The notes under the pieces are model-generated. The model was given only the letters and a program-made list of their open reading frames with translations. It searched no databases and was not told where the DNA came from. The translations under genes and the position numbers were made by a program. Below are positions 48,875 to 61,516 of a stretch of DNA of 64,000 nucleotides, piece after piece. Source of the stretch: Xenorhabdus kozodoii (GTDB taxonomy: Bacteria; Pseudomonadota; Gammaproteobacteria; Enterobacterales; Enterobacteriaceae); assembly GCF_002632875.1 (NCBI RefSeq), contig NZ_NJCX01000005.1:62001-126000 (forward strand), read 5' to 3'. Positions within the stretch are counted from its first letter, which is position 1, and every line of letters begins with the position of its first letter.

Positions 48875-50342
48875 GATGTCCTCCCTCATAAAAAGATGGC
48901 TGTAATTTTGTTTCAGCCAAATTGCGCGCTATTTTACCGATATTACCGGCCCCCTGTACCAGAACTAAGTCGTTGTTTTCTATCACCTGTGACAAAATGG
49001 TTGAAAGTTGATCAGGATCTGATACAAAAATCGGGTCCAACTTGCCACGACTACGGATAGTACGGCATAGAGAACGGCTATCCGCACCAGGGATCGGCGC
49101 TTCACCTGCGGCATACACATCCAGCATTAATAGAACATCTACCTGACTCAGAACATTGGCAAAATCATCATATAAATCACGAGTTCGTGTATAACGGTGT
49201 GGCTGGAATACCATGACAATGCGCTTATTCCCCCAACCCGCTCGTGCGGCTTTAATTGTGGCGTCAACCTCCGTTGGATGATGACCATAATCATCGACCA
49301 ACATCACGCTACCTTCTTCGCCGTTGATATGTTTCAGAGGGAAATCCCCCAGAAAATCAAAGCGGCGTCCGGTTCCCTGAAATTCGGCCAGGGACGCAAG
49401 AATAGCGGTATCATCAATACCTTCTTCTGTCGCCACAGCGACAGCAGCCGTTGCATTCAGCGCATTGTGGCGTCCAGGGGCATTTAGCACGACATGCAAA
49501 TCGGGCAATTCAGATCGGCTGATGGTGAAAAATCCCTGTGCGCCCTTTTGCTCATAATGGGTAATACGTACATCTGCTTCCTCACTGAAACCGTAGGTCG
49601 TGATATAACGTCCAATCCGGGGGAGAAGTTCTTTCACGACCGGATCATCAATACACATCACCGCACGCCCATAAAATGGCAGGTTATGCAGGAAGTTAAC
49701 GAACGTTTGCTTTAGGTTTTCGAAATCCCCTTGGTAAGTATCCATATGGTCGGCTTCAATATTGGTGACAACCGCCATCATGGGCTGCAAATGCAAAAAT
49801 GAAGCATCACTTTCATCGGCTTCTGCAATGAGATAGCGGCTGCTGCCTAAACGAGCATGTGTGCCCGCCGCTTTGACCAGCCCACCATTAACAAAGGTAG
49901 GATCAAGACCCGCCTGTGCATAAATGCCAGCAATCATTGCCGTTGTCGTGGTTTTTCCATGGGTTCCCGCAATCGCAATACCGTGGCGATAACGCATCAG
50001 TTCTGCCAACATTTCTGCACGGCGGATCACAGGGATTCGGGCTTCACGCGCAGCCACAATTTCCGGGTTTTCCGTCGAAATGGCCGTGGATGCCACCACA
50101 ACGCTGGCACCCCGCACATTTTCTGGACGGTGGTTGAAATAAATCGTTGCACCCAATGCAATCAATTGCTGTGTGACAGGATTGGGAGCCAGATCAGAAC
50201 CACTTATCTGATAACCTTCATTAGCCAACACCTCGGCGATACCACCCATGCCAGCACCACCGATGCCAACAAAGTGGATATGCCTGACTTTTCTCATTTC
50301 AGGCACTGAAGTTCTTAATTTCGCCAACTGTTGTGTATTCAC
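48867..50342 (-). CDS. murC: UDP-N-acetylmuramate--L-alanine ligase
   Basis: First of the four Mur ligases, adding L-Ala to UDP-MurNAc (491 residues, as in E. coli). The N-terminal UDP-binding part has [17 protein letters not shown]. The central ATPase has [11 protein letters not shown] at about 122-132 and [13 protein letters not shown]. The C-terminal domain has [16 protein letters not shown]. It follows murG with a 36-base gap and overlaps ddlB. Confidence 0.98.
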   Translation of the reverse strand: MNTQQLAKLRTSVPEMRKVRHIHFVGIGGAGMGGIAEVLANEGYQISGSDLAPNPVTQQLIALGATIYFNHRPENVRGASVVVASTAISTENPEIVAAREARIPVIRRAEMLAELMRYRHGIAIAGTHGKTTTTAMIAGIYAQAGLDPTFVNGGLVKAAGTHARLGSSRYLIAEADESDASFLHLQPMMAVVTNIEADHMDTYQGDFENLKQTFVNFLHNLPFYGRAVMCIDDPVVKELLPRIGRYITTYGFSEEADVRITHYEQKGAQGFFTISRSELPDLHVVLNAPGRHNALNATAAVAVATEEGIDDTAILASLAEFQGTGRRFDFLGDFPLKHINGEEGSVMLVDDYGHHPTEVDATIKAARAGWGNKRIVMVFQPHRYTRTRDLYDDFANVLSQVDVLLMLDVYAAGEAPIPGADSRSLCRTIRSRGKLDPIFVSDPDQLSTILSQVIENNDLVLVQGAGNIGKIARNLAETKLQPSFYEGGHHG

Positions 50343-50378
50343 GTTTTAATCTTCACTCGTTATGTTTACGTCACCGCT

Positions 50379-51464
50379 CTATCTGGAACGGCCTGAATAA
50401 TTCTCTACAGCATCGATCAAGGCTGCTGCTACACGTTCAGTGGCATTGATAATGGCGACTGAACGGGCTTTTTCTGCCATTTCTAACAGCTGTGGGCGTT
50501 GCCACTGAGTTAATAATTTTGCGACAGCATCAACGGTAAATTCGGATTGTTCGAGTATCTTTGCTGCTCCCGCTTTTTCCAAAGGCAAGGCATTCCAATA
50601 TTGCTGGCGATCTTTATGCTGGAAAGGAACAAAAATCGCCGGTAAGCCCGCGGCGGAAACTTCACTGACCGTGAGCGCACCAGAGCGGCATACGACAATA
50701 TCAGCCCACGCATAGGCTTGCGCCATATCATCAATAAATTCAGTCACCTTGAATTCAGATTTGACTGAATTTTCATATTTTTTCTGCGTTTCTTCTCTGG
50801 CACCTTTTCCAGCCTGATGCCACAAAGTGATTTTATCGCCCAGACGGGCTGCCACCTCTGGCATCGTTTGGTTCAAGATCCTTGCCCCCTGACTGCCGCC
50901 AACGACCAATACCCGAACAGGCCCTTCACGCCCAGTTAAACGTTGCCTGGGTTCTGGTAATGCCAGTACGTCTTCCCTGACGGGATTACCGACAACCGGT
51001 GCAGTAGGGAATGCGCCCGGAAATGCCTGTAAAACGGTTTTGGCAATCTTGGCTAACCAACGATTCGTTAGCCCTGCAATGCCATTCTGCTCATGCAGTA
51101 CAACCGGAATGCCACACAACCATGCCGCGACGCCACCAGGCCCGGAAACATATCCTCCCATGCCCAGTACCACATCTGGCCGATAGCCACGCATAATGGC
51201 TTTTGCCTGTCGAATGGCTTTAAAAATTCTAATCGGCGCAGCCAGCAACGCTTTGATGCCCTTGCCCCGCAAGCCTGAAATTTGAATAAACTCGATATCA
51301 ATGCCATGTTTCGGCACTAAATCAGCCTCCATGCGATCCGCGGTTCCCAACCAGCGAATATCCCACCCCTGCTCTTTTAAATAGTGAGCAACCGCCAGTC
51401 CGGGGAACACATGCCCTCCCGTACCACCTGCCATCACCATTAAGCGCCGGTTTTTGCCACTCAT
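50379..51464 (-). CDS. murG: UDP-GlcNAc:lipid I N-acetylglucosaminyltransferase
   Basis: Membrane-associated GT-B glycosyltransferase converting lipid I to lipid II (361 residues; E. coli 355). The glycine-rich loops are [18 protein letters not shown] at the N-terminus and [13 protein letters not shown]. The UDP-GlcNAc site includes [16 protein letters not shown] and [20 protein letters not shown]. Its start overlaps the ftsW stop by 4 bases (ATGA). Confidence 0.98.
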   Translation of the reverse strand: MSGKNRRLMVMAGGTGGHVFPGLAVAHYLKEQGWDIRWLGTADRMEADLVPKHGIDIEFIQISGLRGKGIKALLAAPIRIFKAIRQAKAIMRGYRPDVVLGMGGYVSGPGGVAAWLCGIPVVLHEQNGIAGLTNRWLAKIAKTVLQAFPGAFPTAPVVGNPVREDVLALPEPRQRLTGREGPVRVLVVGGSQGARILNQTMPEVAARLGDKITLWHQAGKGAREETQKKYENSVKSEFKVTEFIDDMAQAYAWADIVVCRSGALTVSEVSAAGLPAIFVPFQHKDRQQYWNALPLEKAGAAKILEQSEFTVDAVAKLLTQWQRPQLLEMAEKARSVAIINATERVAAALIDAVENYSGRSR

Positions 51465-52654
51465 TTAGGGCTCCTTACAAACGCCTGTGCTTTTGCCAGA
51501 CGGACTTCATAATCAATTCGTAACAACAAGACGATGGCTGTTGACATCACGATCAAACTCGAACCACCGTAGCTGATTAAAGGTAATGTTAATCCCTTCG
51601 TTGGAAGCATACCTGCCGCTGCGCCAACGTTGATGAATGCCTGGAAGCTGAACCATATACCGATTGCACAAGCCAAAAAGCCAGAAAACCGTTGATTAAG
51701 CTGCAACGCCTGACGCCCGATCACCATTGCGCGGAAAGCGACGAAGAATACCATTGACAACACTAAAACCACACCGAAATAACCCAACTCTTCAGCCAAG
51801 ATGGAGAAAATAAAGTCAGTGTGAGCTTCCGGCAGGTATTCGAGTTTCTGGACTGAATTTCCCAGCCCTTGACCAAAGAAACTTCCCCGGCCAAATGCCA
51901 TTAGCGATTGGGTTAACTGGTAACCGCTGCCAAAAGGATCTTCCCACGGATTCAGGAAGGAGGTCACCCTGCGTATACGATAAGGTTCAGCAACAATCAG
52001 CACGCACACGGCAAATATTCCGCAGCCAATGATGGCAAGGAACTGCCATAATTTCGCCCCTGCCAGAAAGAGCAGAGCCAGTGTTGTCACAAATAATACA
52101 ATCACTGTGCCTAAGTCGGGCTGTGCCAATAACAAAATCGCCAGGGCAATCATGACGCCCATCGGTTTACAAAATCCCCAGAAGTTATCTCTCACTTCCT
52201 CAACTTTTCGAACCAAATAGCTAGCGAGATAACAAAAGAGTGAGAGTTTCGACAATTCTGCGGGTTGAATACGCAATGGGCCAATTGCTACCCAGCGTGA
52301 TGCCCCGTTGACTGAACTCCCCACAAACAGCACCACAACCAGCATGATGATGGTTGCCAATAACATGACGTTGCTATAACGCAACCAGAAGCTCATCGGA
52401 ATACGTAGCGTAATCAGGGATAAGAAGAAGCTCAGTGACAAGTAAATCGCATCACGCTGTGCAAAGATAAACGGATTTTGGGTAAGACGCTGGCCAACGG
52501 GCATTGACGCCGACGTCACCATCACAAAGCCAATGGCAGCCAACCCCAATATCATCCAGACCAGGGTACGATCATACATAACGGCATTGGTGGTATCTGC
52601 CTCCACATTTCCCGTCAACCACGTTTTAAATTTACCAAGGCCTGGAATGGTCAT
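51461..52654 (-). CDS. ftsW: SEDS-family septal peptidoglycan glycosyltransferase FtsW
   Basis: Polytopic inner membrane protein (397 residues; E. coli 414) that polymerises lipid II at the septum together with FtsI. About ten hydrophobic segments are visible. Conserved SEDS blocks are [25 protein letters not shown]-like sequence in the middle, [16 protein letters not shown], and [14 protein letters not shown] near the end. The start overlaps the murD stop by 1 base, and the stop overlaps murG by 4. Confidence 0.98.
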   Translation of the reverse strand: MTIPGLGKFKTWLTGNVEADTTNAVMYDRTLVWMILGLAAIGFVMVTSASMPVGQRLTQNPFIFAQRDAIYLSLSFFLSLITLRIPMSFWLRYSNVMLLATIIMLVVVLFVGSSVNGASRWVAIGPLRIQPAELSKLSLFCYLASYLVRKVEEVRDNFWGFCKPMGVMIALAILLLAQPDLGTVIVLFVTTLALLFLAGAKLWQFLAIIGCGIFAVCVLIVAEPYRIRRVTSFLNPWEDPFGSGYQLTQSLMAFGRGSFFGQGLGNSVQKLEYLPEAHTDFIFSILAEELGYFGVVLVLSMVFFVAFRAMVIGRQALQLNQRFSGFLACAIGIWFSFQAFINVGAAAGMLPTKGLTLPLISYGGSSLIVMSTAIVLLLRIDYEVRLAKAQAFVRSPK

Positions 52655-53994
52655 CAGCCTAACTCCTCTGCCAAACGCGCAAATTCATGACCACGATGTT
52701 CAAAGCTGTTGAACTGATCGAAGCTCGCACAAGCCGGCGACAGTAATACCATGTCGCCAGAAACCAGCTTGGGGGCAATTTCTCTCATCGACTGCTCCAT
52801 TGTTTCTGTCAGTGTCGTAATGTCAGGGCGCAATTGCGCTAACTGCCTGCCATCACGACCAAAACAGTAAAGACGAATATGATCCCCCGATATATAGGGT
52901 TTCAGTGGGGTAAAATCCGCCGCTTTTCCATCTCCCCCCAATAAAAGATAGAGTCTCCCTGTCAGCTTTAATCCACTCAGTGCCGCCTGAGTACTGCCCA
53001 CATTCGTCGCCTTAGAATCATTCACCCAGCGAATCCCCTTTCTCATGTGGATCGTCTGAAAACGGTGCGCGAGTCCGGCGCAAGTGCGTAAGGCCTGAAG
53101 GCTGGCTGCGCGAGGGATACCGACAGCATCGGCCAGTGCTAATGCGGCCAATCCATTGGTATAGTTATGTTGCCCCGCCAACTGCATTTCATGTGTTGCT
53201 AATACAGGATGTTGATTGATCCACAGTTGTTGGTGTTCACTATCAAATCGGTAATCACCACAATCCACACCAAAGCTGATACAACGGCTATCTTTGCCTG
53301 TTGCGGGTAATGTCAGCGTATCCTGTTCATTTATCACGCAAACTTTTGCCTGATGATAAATGCGCAACTTCGCTGCTTGATACTGCGACACCCCTTGGGG
53401 GTAGCGAACCATGTGGTCTTCGGTCACATTCAGTACTGTCGCTGCTGCTGCTTTCAAGCTATATGTTGTTTCGAGCTGGAAACTGGACAATTCCAGCACA
53501 TAAAGCTGGCAAGGTTGTTTCAGCAATGCCAGCGCAGGGACACCAATGTTGCCTCCCACACCAACCTGCCATCCCGCTGCTTTCGCCATTTCGCCAACCA
53601 AAGTGGTGACGGTGCTTTTGCCATTTGAGCCTGTAATGGCAACAATTGGCGCTGTCGCTTCACGGCAAAACAGCTCAATATCGCCGACAATTTCAACCCC
53701 CGCATCCGCCGCCGCCTGCAATTCAGGCGTTGCCAGCGCGATACCTGGGCTGGCAACGATTAAATCGGCATCCATCAACCACTGTTTGTTTAAGCTGCCT
53801 GTGTGACATTCGACGCGATCAGGCAGCTTATCGCTGCCTGGTGGTACGATACGGGTATCCATCACACGCGGGATCACGCCGCGTGTCACAAAAAAGTCAA
53901 CGCAGGACAAGCCTGTCAGCCCTAACCCGACAATGACAATTTTTTTACCCTTGTACTCTTTATCCTTGTACTCAGTCATGAGTCGCTCAGCCAT
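52654..53994 (-). CDS. murD: UDP-N-acetylmuramoyl-L-alanine--D-glutamate ligase
   Basis: Mur ligase that adds D-Glu (446 residues; E. coli 438). The N-terminus [18 protein letters not shown] binds the UDP substrate, the ATP loop is [18 protein letters not shown], and LNDSKATN-like [12 protein letters not shown] and [12 protein letters not shown] are present. Two oddities: the usual DHMDRYP motif reads DHMVRYP, with Val for Asp, and the N-terminus has an extra [10 protein letters not shown] from a 15-bp tandem duplication (53944-53973). The start at 53994 has AAGG 10 bases upstream. It follows mraY by 2 bases. Confidence 0.96.
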   Translation of the reverse strand: MAERLMTEYKDKEYKGKKIVIVGLGLTGLSCVDFFVTRGVIPRVMDTRIVPPGSDKLPDRVECHTGSLNKQWLMDADLIVASPGIALATPELQAAADAGVEIVGDIELFCREATAPIVAITGSNGKSTVTTLVGEMAKAAGWQVGVGGNIGVPALALLKQPCQLYVLELSSFQLETTYSLKAAAATVLNVTEDHMVRYPQGVSQYQAAKLRIYHQAKVCVINEQDTLTLPATGKDSRCISFGVDCGDYRFDSEHQQLWINQHPVLATHEMQLAGQHNYTNGLAALALADAVGIPRAASLQALRTCAGLAHRFQTIHMRKGIRWVNDSKATNVGSTQAALSGLKLTGRLYLLLGGDGKAADFTPLKPYISGDHIRLYCFGRDGRQLAQLRPDITTLTETMEQSMREIAPKLVSGDMVLLSPACASFDQFNSFEHRGHEFARLAEELG

Positions 53995-53996
53995 GA

Positions 53997-55079
53997 TTAA
54001 CGTACCTTAAGTGTTGCCAGTCCAATCAACACCAGCATCAAGGAAATAATCCAAAAGCGCACGATCACACGGGGTTCCGGCCATCCTTTCAATTCATAGT
54101 GATGGTGAATCGGTGCCATACGGAAGATGCGCTGTCCACGTAATTTAAATGAGCCAACCTGCAAGATGACAGACAGTGTTTCCACCACGAAAACACCCCC
54201 CATGATGATCAGCAGGAACTCCTGGCGCAGCAATACTGCGATGGTTCCCAATGCGCCACCCAGCGCTAATGAACCCACATCGCCCATAAACACTTGCGCC
54301 GGATAAGTGTTAAACCACAAGAAACCCAGCCCTGCGCCGACAATCGCCGTACAGACAATCACCAGTTCACCCGCGTGGCTCAAATAAGGGATATGCAGAT
54401 AGTTAGCAAAATTCACGTTACCTGTAGCCCATGCGACCAGGGCAAAACCGGCGGCAACAAACACGGTTGGCATGATAGCAAGACCATCCAATCCATCCGT
54501 CAGGTTAACTGCGTTACTGGTTCCTACGATGACAAAATAAGTCAGCAGAATGTAAAGCAAGCCCAGTTGTGGCATAACCTCTTTGAAGAACGGCACGACC
54601 AATTGTGTTGCTGGCGTATCTTTACCGATACTGTACATCGCAAACGCCACGCCCAGGGCAATAACGGACTGCCAGAAATATTTCCAGCGAGCAATTAGCC
54701 CCTTGGTATCTTTACGAACCACTTTGCGGTAATCATCCACAAACCCCACAATGCCATAACCCATTAAAACAATCAGGACACACCAGACATACGGATTATC
54801 CAAACGGGCCCACAGCAACACAGAGATCGTGATGGAGAACAAAATCAACAATCCCCCCATGGTGGGTGTTCCACGTTTGCTAAAATGGGACTCCGGGCCG
54901 TTATCACGGACAACCTGGCCTATCTGCAATTTTTGTAGATAAGCGATCAACGTTGGCCCCATCCATAGCGCGATGGATAATGCAGTAAGCAAGCCGACGA
55001 TGGCTCTGAACGTCAGATAAGAGAAGACGTTAAAACCTGTGTGATACTTAACCAGATATTCGGCCAGCCAAACTAACAT
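53997..55079 (-). CDS. mraY: Phospho-N-acetylmuramoyl-pentapeptide transferase
   Basis: Polytopic membrane enzyme that makes lipid I from UDP-MurNAc-pentapeptide and undecaprenyl phosphate (360 residues, as in E. coli). About ten membrane segments. Active-site blocks are [29 protein letters not shown] (with the Asp pair), [16 protein letters not shown], and [16 protein letters not shown] with the triple His. It overlaps the end of murF by 7 bases. Confidence 0.98.
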   Translation of the reverse strand: MLVWLAEYLVKYHTGFNVFSYLTFRAIVGLLTALSIALWMGPTLIAYLQKLQIGQVVRDNGPESHFSKRGTPTMGGLLILFSITISVLLWARLDNPYVWCVLIVLMGYGIVGFVDDYRKVVRKDTKGLIARWKYFWQSVIALGVAFAMYSIGKDTPATQLVVPFFKEVMPQLGLLYILLTYFVIVGTSNAVNLTDGLDGLAIMPTVFVAAGFALVAWATGNVNFANYLHIPYLSHAGELVIVCTAIVGAGLGFLWFNTYPAQVFMGDVGSLALGGALGTIAVLLRQEFLLIIMGGVFVVETLSVILQVGSFKLRGQRIFRMAPIHHHYELKGWPEPRVIVRFWIISLMLVLIGLATLKVR

Positions 55080-56455
55080 TGGAAGTTCTCCTTCAATACG
55101 TTCACGACCTCTTCCATTGCGGCACTACGTGAACCTTTAATTAATATGGAAATCATTTCGTGTTGTTCCAATAAAGGAAGCAGCGCTGCAACTAATTCAG
55201 CCTTGTTTGCGAAATGCTGCCCCCGACGACTCACGTCACTAATATGGGCACTGAAGGCCCCGACACTGAGCACTTTATCTATATTTGTGGATGCCACGGC
55301 TTCGCCCACCTCACGATGGCACTCAATCGTCTGTTCTCCCAACTCGCCCATATCACCAACAACCATGACTCGATAACCGGACATCTGCGATAACACATTC
55401 GCCGCCGCAATCATGGAGCCTGGATTCGCGTTATAGGTGTCGTCCAATATCATTTTTCCTTTAGTCAGAAGGATAGGGAATAAACGTCCTGCCACCGCTT
55501 TCAATGCCGATAATCCGGTACGAATATCATCCAGCGACGCCCCCACAGAAATGGCCAGTGCACTGGCAGCTAACGCATTGGCAATATTGTGTTTTCCCGG
55601 CAGTGGCAGTGTCAGTTCAACACGCCCTATTGGGCTATGAAGACAAAAATGCGTTGCCAACGGTTGTTCTAAAATGTCTGTTGCGTAAAAATCTGCCCCT
55701 AGCGCTGATGACGCGGAAAAGCGCCATACGGTTTGTTGATCACGAATGCTGTGCTGCCAGTTATCCCAATCATGGCTATCCAGATTAATAATGGCCGTTC
55801 CGGTTGGCGCAAGCCCTTCAAAGATCTCACCTTTGGCCTTTGCCACCCCAGTTAAAGAACCAAATCCTTCCAAATGGGCAGAAAAGAGGTTATTGACCAA
55901 TGCACTTTCAGGACGCGTCATTGCCGTCGTGTAAGCAATTTCACCGATATGGTTGGCACCCAGTTCAATAACGGCAAACTGGTGCTCATCGGTAAGCCTG
56001 AACAGGGTCAATGGCACCCCAATATCATTGTTGAAGTTGCCCGCAGTATAAAGGGTATTGCCACACTGACGCAGGATCGCCGCGGTCATCTCTTTTACGG
56101 ACGTTTTGCCAGACGAACCGGTTAACGCCACAATGCGTGCTTTACTTTGCTGGCGAACCCAGCCGGCCAGTTTTCCCATCGCCAGACGGGTGTCTTCAAC
56201 CACAACCTGGGGGCAATCCACATCCAGACGACGGCTGACCAATAAGGCGCCAGCGCCCTGCTGTACGACATCAGCCGCGAAATCATGGGCGTCAAATTTC
56301 TTCCCTTGTAAGGCAATGAACAAACCGCCACGCACGATCCGGCGACTATCGGTTTCCACAGCATCAATGTGCATAGTTGCCGCTTGCTGCTCAGTCACGC
56401 GATATAACGACCCCTTCGTTAACTGTGCCAATTGCTGTAGTGTCAGAGGGATCAT
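55073..56455 (-). CDS. murF: UDP-MurNAc-tripeptide--D-alanyl-D-alanine ligase
   Basis: Last cytoplasmic Mur ligase, adding D-Ala-D-Ala (460 residues; E. coli 452). The start is at the ATG at 56455 ([18 protein letters not shown]), which overlaps the murE stop as ATGA; a frame from 56512 would add 19 residues inside murE. Motifs are [14 protein letters not shown] at about 110-123, the gamma-phosphate region [32 protein letters not shown] and [11 protein letters not shown]. Confidence 0.98.
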   Translation of the reverse strand: MIPLTLQQLAQLTKGSLYRVTEQQAATMHIDAVETDSRRIVRGGLFIALQGKKFDAHDFAADVVQQGAGALLVSRRLDVDCPQVVVEDTRLAMGKLAGWVRQQSKARIVALTGSSGKTSVKEMTAAILRQCGNTLYTAGNFNNDIGVPLTLFRLTDEHQFAVIELGANHIGEIAYTTAMTRPESALVNNLFSAHLEGFGSLTGVAKAKGEIFEGLAPTGTAIINLDSHDWDNWQHSIRDQQTVWRFSASSALGADFYATDILEQPLATHFCLHSPIGRVELTLPLPGKHNIANALAASALAISVGASLDDIRTGLSALKAVAGRLFPILLTKGKMILDDTYNANPGSMIAAANVLSQMSGYRVMVVGDMGELGEQTIECHREVGEAVASTNIDKVLSVGAFSAHISDVSRRGQHFANKAELVAALLPLLEQHEMISILIKGSRSAAMEEVVNVLKENFQC

Positions 56456-57939
56456 GCCATTACCCCCAGTAAACGCGCAACGGTGAGACGGTCTGAGTAA
56501 TCCAGGCGACAATTGCCAACTAACTGGTAATCTTCATGGCCTTTACCCGCGATAAGAACAACATCTTCCTCGCCGGCCTGCATAATGGCGCTGGTAACCG
56601 CCTCAACACGCCCATGGATCGCCATCACTCGCCCTGGATCGATGAACCCTTGCAGGATATCAGCCACAATGGCCTGAGGCTCTTCACTACGAGGGTTATC
56701 ATCAGTGACAACCACACGATCAGCGCCCTGCTCTGCCACACCGCCCATTAATGGACGTTTGCCTTTATCGCGATCACCACCACAACCAAATACACACCAA
56801 AGTTGCCCTTTACAGTGCAGGCGAGCCGCAGACAAGGCTTTTTCCAAGGCATCCGGTGTGTGGGCGTAATCAACGACAACCGTCGGACGGGTCGCCGCAG
56901 AAAAGACTTCCATGCGTCCACAAACCGGTTTCAGGCAAGAGGCCATCGCCAGCAGTTTCTCCAGCGGATATTCCAGCGACAATAACGTGGCCAGTGCCAG
57001 TAGTAAGTTGCTGACATTGAACGCGCCCATCAGAGGGCTATTGAGCGTTCCATTCCCCCAACTGGACGTCAATGTGATGGAAGCCCCTTTATCGTGATAA
57101 TGCACTTCACTGGCCGATAACCAACGCCCTGGCCAATTTGCAGGCAAGTTGTTTTCCATTGAGACAGCAACGGCGTCCGGCAAGCGGGATAACCACTTCT
57201 GCCCGACAACATCATCGGCATTGATGATTTTCTGCTTCACATCATGGCGGCTGAACAGTCGCCATTTAGCCTCTTCATAATTTTCCATATCCCCATGATA
57301 ATCAAGGTGATCACGGCTTAAATTAGTAAAAATAGCCGCCTGAAATGGCAATGCCGCCACTCTGCCCTGAACCAAACCATGTGAAGAGACTTCCATCGCG
57401 GCAAAAGTGGCACCTTTATCAGCAAGCTGTTGTAAATTAAGCTGAATATCAACCGCAGAGCCAGTGGTGTTTTCGCTCGGTATTATCATACCCAGCAAAC
57501 CATTGCCCACCGTTCCCATCACGGCACTGGTTTCACCAAGCCCCTGACTCCATTGCGCCAACAATTGGGTTGTTGTTGTTTTTCCGTTGGTGCCAGTCAC
57601 CCCAACCAACTTCAATTTATTGCCGGGATGCCGGTAAAACTCGCCAGCCAGCTTGGATAATTGATTATTTAAATCGTCCAAATAGATAACCGGCACCCCA
57701 TGCATTTTCTGCATCGTGCCGTTATCCGCTTTTCCCTTCGCTTCTGCAATCACCGCAGCGACACCTTGAGCGATGGCTTGAGGAATATATTGTCGACCGT
57801 CTGTCTGGTGCCCTTGAACCGCAACAAACAGATCTCCGGCAGCCGCCTTACGGCTGTCCAATGTCATTTCACGCAGCGGAAGCTCCGGTGTATCAACACC
57901 CCAAGGAGCCAATAAATCGCGCAAATTACGATCTGCCAC
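56452..57939 (-). CDS. murE: UDP-MurNAc-L-Ala-D-Glu--meso-diaminopimelate ligase
   Basis: Mur ligase that adds meso-diaminopimelate (495 residues, as in E. coli). The ATP loop is [18 protein letters not shown] near residue 113. [20 protein letters not shown] holds the catalytic-region His. The DNPRSEEP motif (about 414-421) selects meso-diaminopimelate, predicting a standard DAP-type cell wall. It follows ftsI with an 11-base gap. Confidence 0.98.
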   Translation of the reverse strand: MADRNLRDLLAPWGVDTPELPLREMTLDSRKAAAGDLFVAVQGHQTDGRQYIPQAIAQGVAAVIAEAKGKADNGTMQKMHGVPVIYLDDLNNQLSKLAGEFYRHPGNKLKLVGVTGTNGKTTTTQLLAQWSQGLGETSAVMGTVGNGLLGMIIPSENTTGSAVDIQLNLQQLADKGATFAAMEVSSHGLVQGRVAALPFQAAIFTNLSRDHLDYHGDMENYEEAKWRLFSRHDVKQKIINADDVVGQKWLSRLPDAVAVSMENNLPANWPGRWLSASEVHYHDKGASITLTSSWGNGTLNSPLMGAFNVSNLLLALATLLSLEYPLEKLLAMASCLKPVCGRMEVFSAATRPTVVVDYAHTPDALEKALSAARLHCKGQLWCVFGCGGDRDKGKRPLMGGVAEQGADRVVVTDDNPRSEEPQAIVADILQGFIDPGRVMAIHGRVEAVTSAIMQAGEEDVVLIAGKGHEDYQLVGNCRLDYSDRLTVARLLGVMA

Positions 57940-57950
57940 TTTTATCCTCT

Positions 57951-59705
57951 TTATTGATTAATCACAAATTCGTTTTTATCGCCTACAGGCAGTGCATCAG
58001 GTTCAACATTCATGGTACGCAAAACACCACTCATGATTGTGCCAAAGATAGGTGCTGAAACGGCACCGCCATAATATTTGCCTGCCTGTGGATCATTAAT
58101 GATCACAACCAGTGAAAACCGTGGATTACTCGCAGGTGCAACCCCTGCGGTATAAGAAATATACTTGTTGACGTACTTGCCATCTGGCCCGACTTTTTTA
58201 GCCGTCCCCGTTTTAATGGCAATGCGATAACCTTTTATCGCAGCCCGTACACCACCTCCTCCCGGTAATGCCACACTCTCCATCATGTGCACCACTGTCC
58301 GCATAATAGATTCTGGGAATACTCTGGTGCCCGGTACAGGAGGATCGACTTTAGTAATTGACAGTGGGCGATAAACGCCCAGGCTGCCTATCGTTGCATA
58401 GACCCGCGCTAATTGTAACGGCGTTACCATTAGCCCGTAGCCGAAAGAAAAGGTGGCCCTATCAAGATCTGACCACCGTTGTTTATTTGTTGGATATAAG
58501 CCACTACTTTCTCCGACCAGCCCCAAATTGGTTGGCCTTCCCATCCCAAAGCGTGAATAAACATCAACAATCTCTGAGGCAGGCATCGCTAACGCCAGTT
58601 TAGAAACACCAACGTTACTCGACTTCTGTAAAATTCCGGTGATAGTTAACTCAGCGCGGGGGGCAACGTCTTTGATCTCATGCCCCCGTGAACCATACGT
58701 CAATCGGTATGGTCTGGTATCCAGCACCGTATTTTCTTTGACAATGCCACTATTGAGCGCACTCATTACCACGAGTGGTTTCACTGTGGAGCCAGGTTCA
58801 AAGATATCGGTGATAGCACGGTTACGCATTGCATCTTTCGGTGTCCCGGCCAAATTATTCGGGTTATAAGATGGGCTGTTTGCCATCGCCAACACTTCAC
58901 CGGTATTGACATCAATCAGTACGGCTGTACCCGATTCGGCCTTATTCAGCGCAACCGCTTTCGCCAATTCGCGATACACTAAAGTCTGGAGGCGCTCATC
59001 GATGCTGAGAGTCAAATCATGGGCAGCCCTGCTATCTGTCGATGAAATATCCTCAATGACTCGCCCTGTTCGATCTTTACGAACAGTCCGGCTTCCTGGC
59101 ATCCCCGTCAGCCAGTTATCAAAACTCTTCTCAACCCCTTCAATACCTTTGCCATCAATGTTAGTGACCCCAATAATATGTGCGGTTACCTGCCCTGCCG
59201 GATAATAACGGCGGGATTCCTGGCGCAAATAGATTCCGGGTAGTTTCAATTTTTCGGCATAATCGCCAATGGAGGTATTCACTTGACGGGCAAGGTAAAC
59301 AAAACGCCCGTTGGGATATTCACTAATTTTGCTGGTCAATTGTTCAAGGGGGATGGAAAGTGCATCGGCCAACGCCTGCCAACGGGAGTCATTTGTGATG
59401 CCGCCTTTTTCAAACACTTCCTTAGGATCGGCCCAGACTGCATCAACAGGAACACTGACGGCCAATGGACGCCCATTACGATCATTAATCATGCCACGGG
59501 CTGTCGGGATAGATTGGATACGTAAGGAGCGCGAATCGCCTTCTTTTACCAAACGATCAGGATTGATGATCTGCAAATAGGCAACACGAATCAAAAGCCC
59601 GATTAAAGCAAACCCAATGCCTCCGCATAGCAAGGCAAAACGCCAGCTTACAAAACTTGCTTTATCTTCTTGCTTTTTCAACTTTAAAGAGCGTGCAGCT
59701 TTCAT
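57951..59705 (-). CDS. ftsI: Septal transpeptidase FtsI (PBP3)
   Basis: Class B penicillin-binding protein that crosslinks septal peptidoglycan with FtsW (584 residues; E. coli 588). A cytoplasmic N-terminus leads to the membrane anchor [20 protein letters not shown] (about 23-42) and the pedestal domain. The transpeptidase domain has the catalytic Ser in [11 protein letters not shown], the SSN motif ([12 protein letters not shown]) and the KTGTAKK triad near 490. It is the target of cephalexin and aztreonam. It lies 27 bases after ftsL. Confidence 0.98.
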   Translation of the reverse strand: MKAARSLKLKKQEDKASFVSWRFALLCGGIGFALIGLLIRVAYLQIINPDRLVKEGDSRSLRIQSIPTARGMINDRNGRPLAVSVPVDAVWADPKEVFEKGGITNDSRWQALADALSIPLEQLTSKISEYPNGRFVYLARQVNTSIGDYAEKLKLPGIYLRQESRRYYPAGQVTAHIIGVTNIDGKGIEGVEKSFDNWLTGMPGSRTVRKDRTGRVIEDISSTDSRAAHDLTLSIDERLQTLVYRELAKAVALNKAESGTAVLIDVNTGEVLAMANSPSYNPNNLAGTPKDAMRNRAITDIFEPGSTVKPLVVMSALNSGIVKENTVLDTRPYRLTYGSRGHEIKDVAPRAELTITGILQKSSNVGVSKLALAMPASEIVDVYSRFGMGRPTNLGLVGESSGLYPTNKQRWSDLDRATFSFGYGLMVTPLQLARVYATIGSLGVYRPLSITKVDPPVPGTRVFPESIMRTVVHMMESVALPGGGGVRAAIKGYRIAIKTGTAKKVGPDGKYVNKYISYTAGVAPASNPRFSLVVIINDPQAGKYYGGAVSAPIFGTIMSGVLRTMNVEPDALPVGDKNEFVINQ

Positions 59706-59732
59706 CGCCTACCTTTTGGTTGTCAACTGGAT

Positions 59733-60050
59733 TCATTGAGTTATCACAATATTCTCTTTACTTGGATCAACGTGTTGCATTTGCAATTTTTCAGTCGCAA
59801 TCCGTTCAACCCGACTGTGATCACCCAGTGCATTTTCTTCAAGGAGCAGGTTACGCCACTCAATATCCTGAGCATCAAGCTGGATAACTTGACGCTCTTT
59901 TTCCGCAGTCAATAAGCGGGTTTGGTGTGTGACCGTCACAACACTGATGGCGGAAACGACAACGGCCACCAGTAAAATCAGTGGGAGTTTGGCGTTGCGA
60001 ATTAAATCCTTGCCAATCACCCCGACTAACCCATGACGTTCACTCGCCAT
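59733..60050 (-). CDS. ftsL: Cell division protein FtsL
   Basis: Small bitopic divisome protein that forms the FtsQLB complex and activates FtsWI (105 residues; E. coli 121, with a shorter cytoplasmic N-terminus). The membrane segment [19 protein letters not shown] spans about residues 22-40, followed by a leucine-zipper-like periplasmic coiled coil (about 45-95). Its ATG overlaps the rsmH stop by 1 base (TAATG). Confidence 0.95.
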   Translation of the reverse strand: MASERHGLVGVIGKDLIRNAKLPLILLVAVVVSAISVVTVTHQTRLLTAEKERQVIQLDAQDIEWRNLLLEENALGDHSRVERIATEKLQMQHVDPSKENIVITQ

Positions 60051-60994
60051 TATTCGACCGCCTTTTCAGCAAACCGCAAAACCGAGCTTCGCGCTCTTGG
60101 ATTTGTGGCAACTTCACCCTCTGAGGGTTTCATTTTGCCAATGGATTTCAGACTTCGTCCTCCCAGCGTTTTTAACTGCGCTTCCGTGAGAGGCAAACCG
60201 ACTGGAACCTGTGGCCCCTGACTGTGTTGTCGGATAAAGCGTTTCACTATGCGATCTTCCAACGAGTGGAAACTGATAACAGATAATCGCCCTTGTGGTG
60301 CCAGAACGTGCAATGCACCCTCTAATGCACGTTCGATCTCTTCCAGTTCACTGTTAATGTAAATCCTGATAGCCTGAAAGCTGCGTGTTGCCGGATGCTT
60401 GTGTTTTTCCTTAACCGGGCTTGCTTGAGCAATTAACTCAGCCAGCTCTCTGGTTCGCGTAATCGGCTGTTCCTGATTGCGTGCCACAATGGCTCTTGCG
60501 ATGCGCTTAGCAAAACGTTCTTCGCCAAATGTTTTCAACACCCAGGCGATATCATCTGCTTCAGCCTTCATCAACCACTCTGCGGCAGAGTAGCCACGAG
60601 TGGGGTCCATACGCATATCCAGTGGCCCATCACGCATAAATGAAAAACCACGTTCAGGATCATCCAACTGTGGGGAGGAAACCCCTAAATCCAGCAATAC
60701 GCCATCAATTTCGCCAACCAGACCCGCGTCTTCTATATAAGTTGCCAATTCGGAAAATGGCCCATGAATAATAGAAAAACGTTCGTCAGTCATCGCCTTG
60801 GACGCTTCAATGGCTTGCGGATCACGATCGATCGCGATTAACCGTCCATTGGGTCCCAATTTCGACAAAATCAGGCGAGAATGTCCCCCTCGCCCAAATG
60901 TTCCATCGATATAAATTCCATCTTGTTGGATATTCAATCCATTGACAGCTTCATCCAGTAGTACACTGGTATGCTCAAAATGACTATTTGCCAT
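60050..60994 (-). CDS. rsmH: 16S rRNA m4C1402 methyltransferase
   Basis: Also called mraW. AdoMet-dependent enzyme that N4-methylates C1402 of 16S rRNA in the decoding centre (314 residues; E. coli 313). The SAM-binding part includes [20 protein letters not shown] near residue 30, and the catalytic region [18 protein letters not shown]. The C-terminal [15 protein letters not shown] is family-typical. It starts 2 bases after the mraZ stop. Confidence 0.98.
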   Translation of the reverse strand: MANSHFEHTSVLLDEAVNGLNIQQDGIYIDGTFGRGGHSRLILSKLGPNGRLIAIDRDPQAIEASKAMTDERFSIIHGPFSELATYIEDAGLVGEIDGVLLDLGVSSPQLDDPERGFSFMRDGPLDMRMDPTRGYSAAEWLMKAEADDIAWVLKTFGEERFAKRIARAIVARNQEQPITRTRELAELIAQASPVKEKHKHPATRSFQAIRIYINSELEEIERALEGALHVLAPQGRLSVISFHSLEDRIVKRFIRQHSQGPQVPVGLPLTEAQLKTLGGRSLKSIGKMKPSEGEVATNPRARSSVLRFAEKAVE

Positions 60995-60996
60995 AT

Positions 60997-61455
60997 TTAT
61001 AGTGATAAATCCTGTAGCCTTGCTGATAGAGGTTCTTGTGTGGATTGCTCAGTCGCAATATCGTTCTGTATCTGTTGATACCAAACTTGCTCATCCCACA
61101 CTTCAAATTTATTAAATTGCCCAACCAGCATGACTTCTTTTGTTAGCCCTGCGTGTTGGCGCAGCGTACTGGCTAATAAAAGACGTCCTGCGCTGTCCAT
61201 TTGGCATTCACTGGCGTGTCCCAATAACAAACGTTGAACGCGACGTTCGGCTGGATTCATGCTGGATAAGCGAGATAATTTTTTTTCGATGATTTCCCAT
61301 TCGGGTAATGTATAAAGCAACAAGCACGGCTGATGGAGATCAATGGTACAAATCATTTGACCTGTTGATTCCTCATTCAGCATTTCTCTATATCGGGCGG
61401 GTACAGTGAGTCGCCCTTTGCTATCGAGATTAACCAGCGTTGCTCCACGAAACAT
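60997..61455 (-). CDS. mraZ: Transcriptional regulator MraZ
   Basis: First gene of the dcw cluster, a ring-forming DNA-binding protein that represses its own promoter (152 residues, as in E. coli). The start is at the ATG at 61455 ([23 protein letters not shown]); a frame to 61509 would run through the operator. It has two AbrB-like SpoVT motifs: [16 protein letters not shown] near residue 10-26 and [16 protein letters not shown] near 94. Its three likely binding boxes lie at 61481-61510. Confidence 0.97.
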   Translation of the reverse strand: MFRGATLVNLDSKGRLTVPARYREMLNEESTGQMICTIDLHQPCLLLYTLPEWEIIEKKLSRLSSMNPAERRVQRLLLGHASECQMDSAGRLLLASTLRQHAGLTKEVMLVGQFNKFEVWDEQVWYQQIQNDIATEQSTQEPLSARLQDLSL

Positions 61456-61480
61456 ACTCAGGTTACCCCTTGATGGACAA

Positions 61481-61510
61481 AATCGCCACATTATCCCACA
61501 AATCACCACA
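61481..61510 (-). promoter_or_regulatory. MraZ operator: three 10-bp-spaced boxes
   Basis: On the minus strand the sequence reads TGTGGTGATT, TGTGGGATAA and TGTGGCGATT back to back. This is a TGTGG box repeated three times at exactly one helical turn. It lies 26-55 bp before the mraZ start and just after the promoter, in line with MraZ autorepression through repeated TGGG-type boxes in E. coli. Confidence 0.8.
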
Positions 61511-61516
61511 ATTAAG

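Noticed and set aside
49857-50309. 150-codon plus-strand frame opposite murC
   Set aside because: Composition artefact (Cys/His/Arg-rich) across a certain murC gene.
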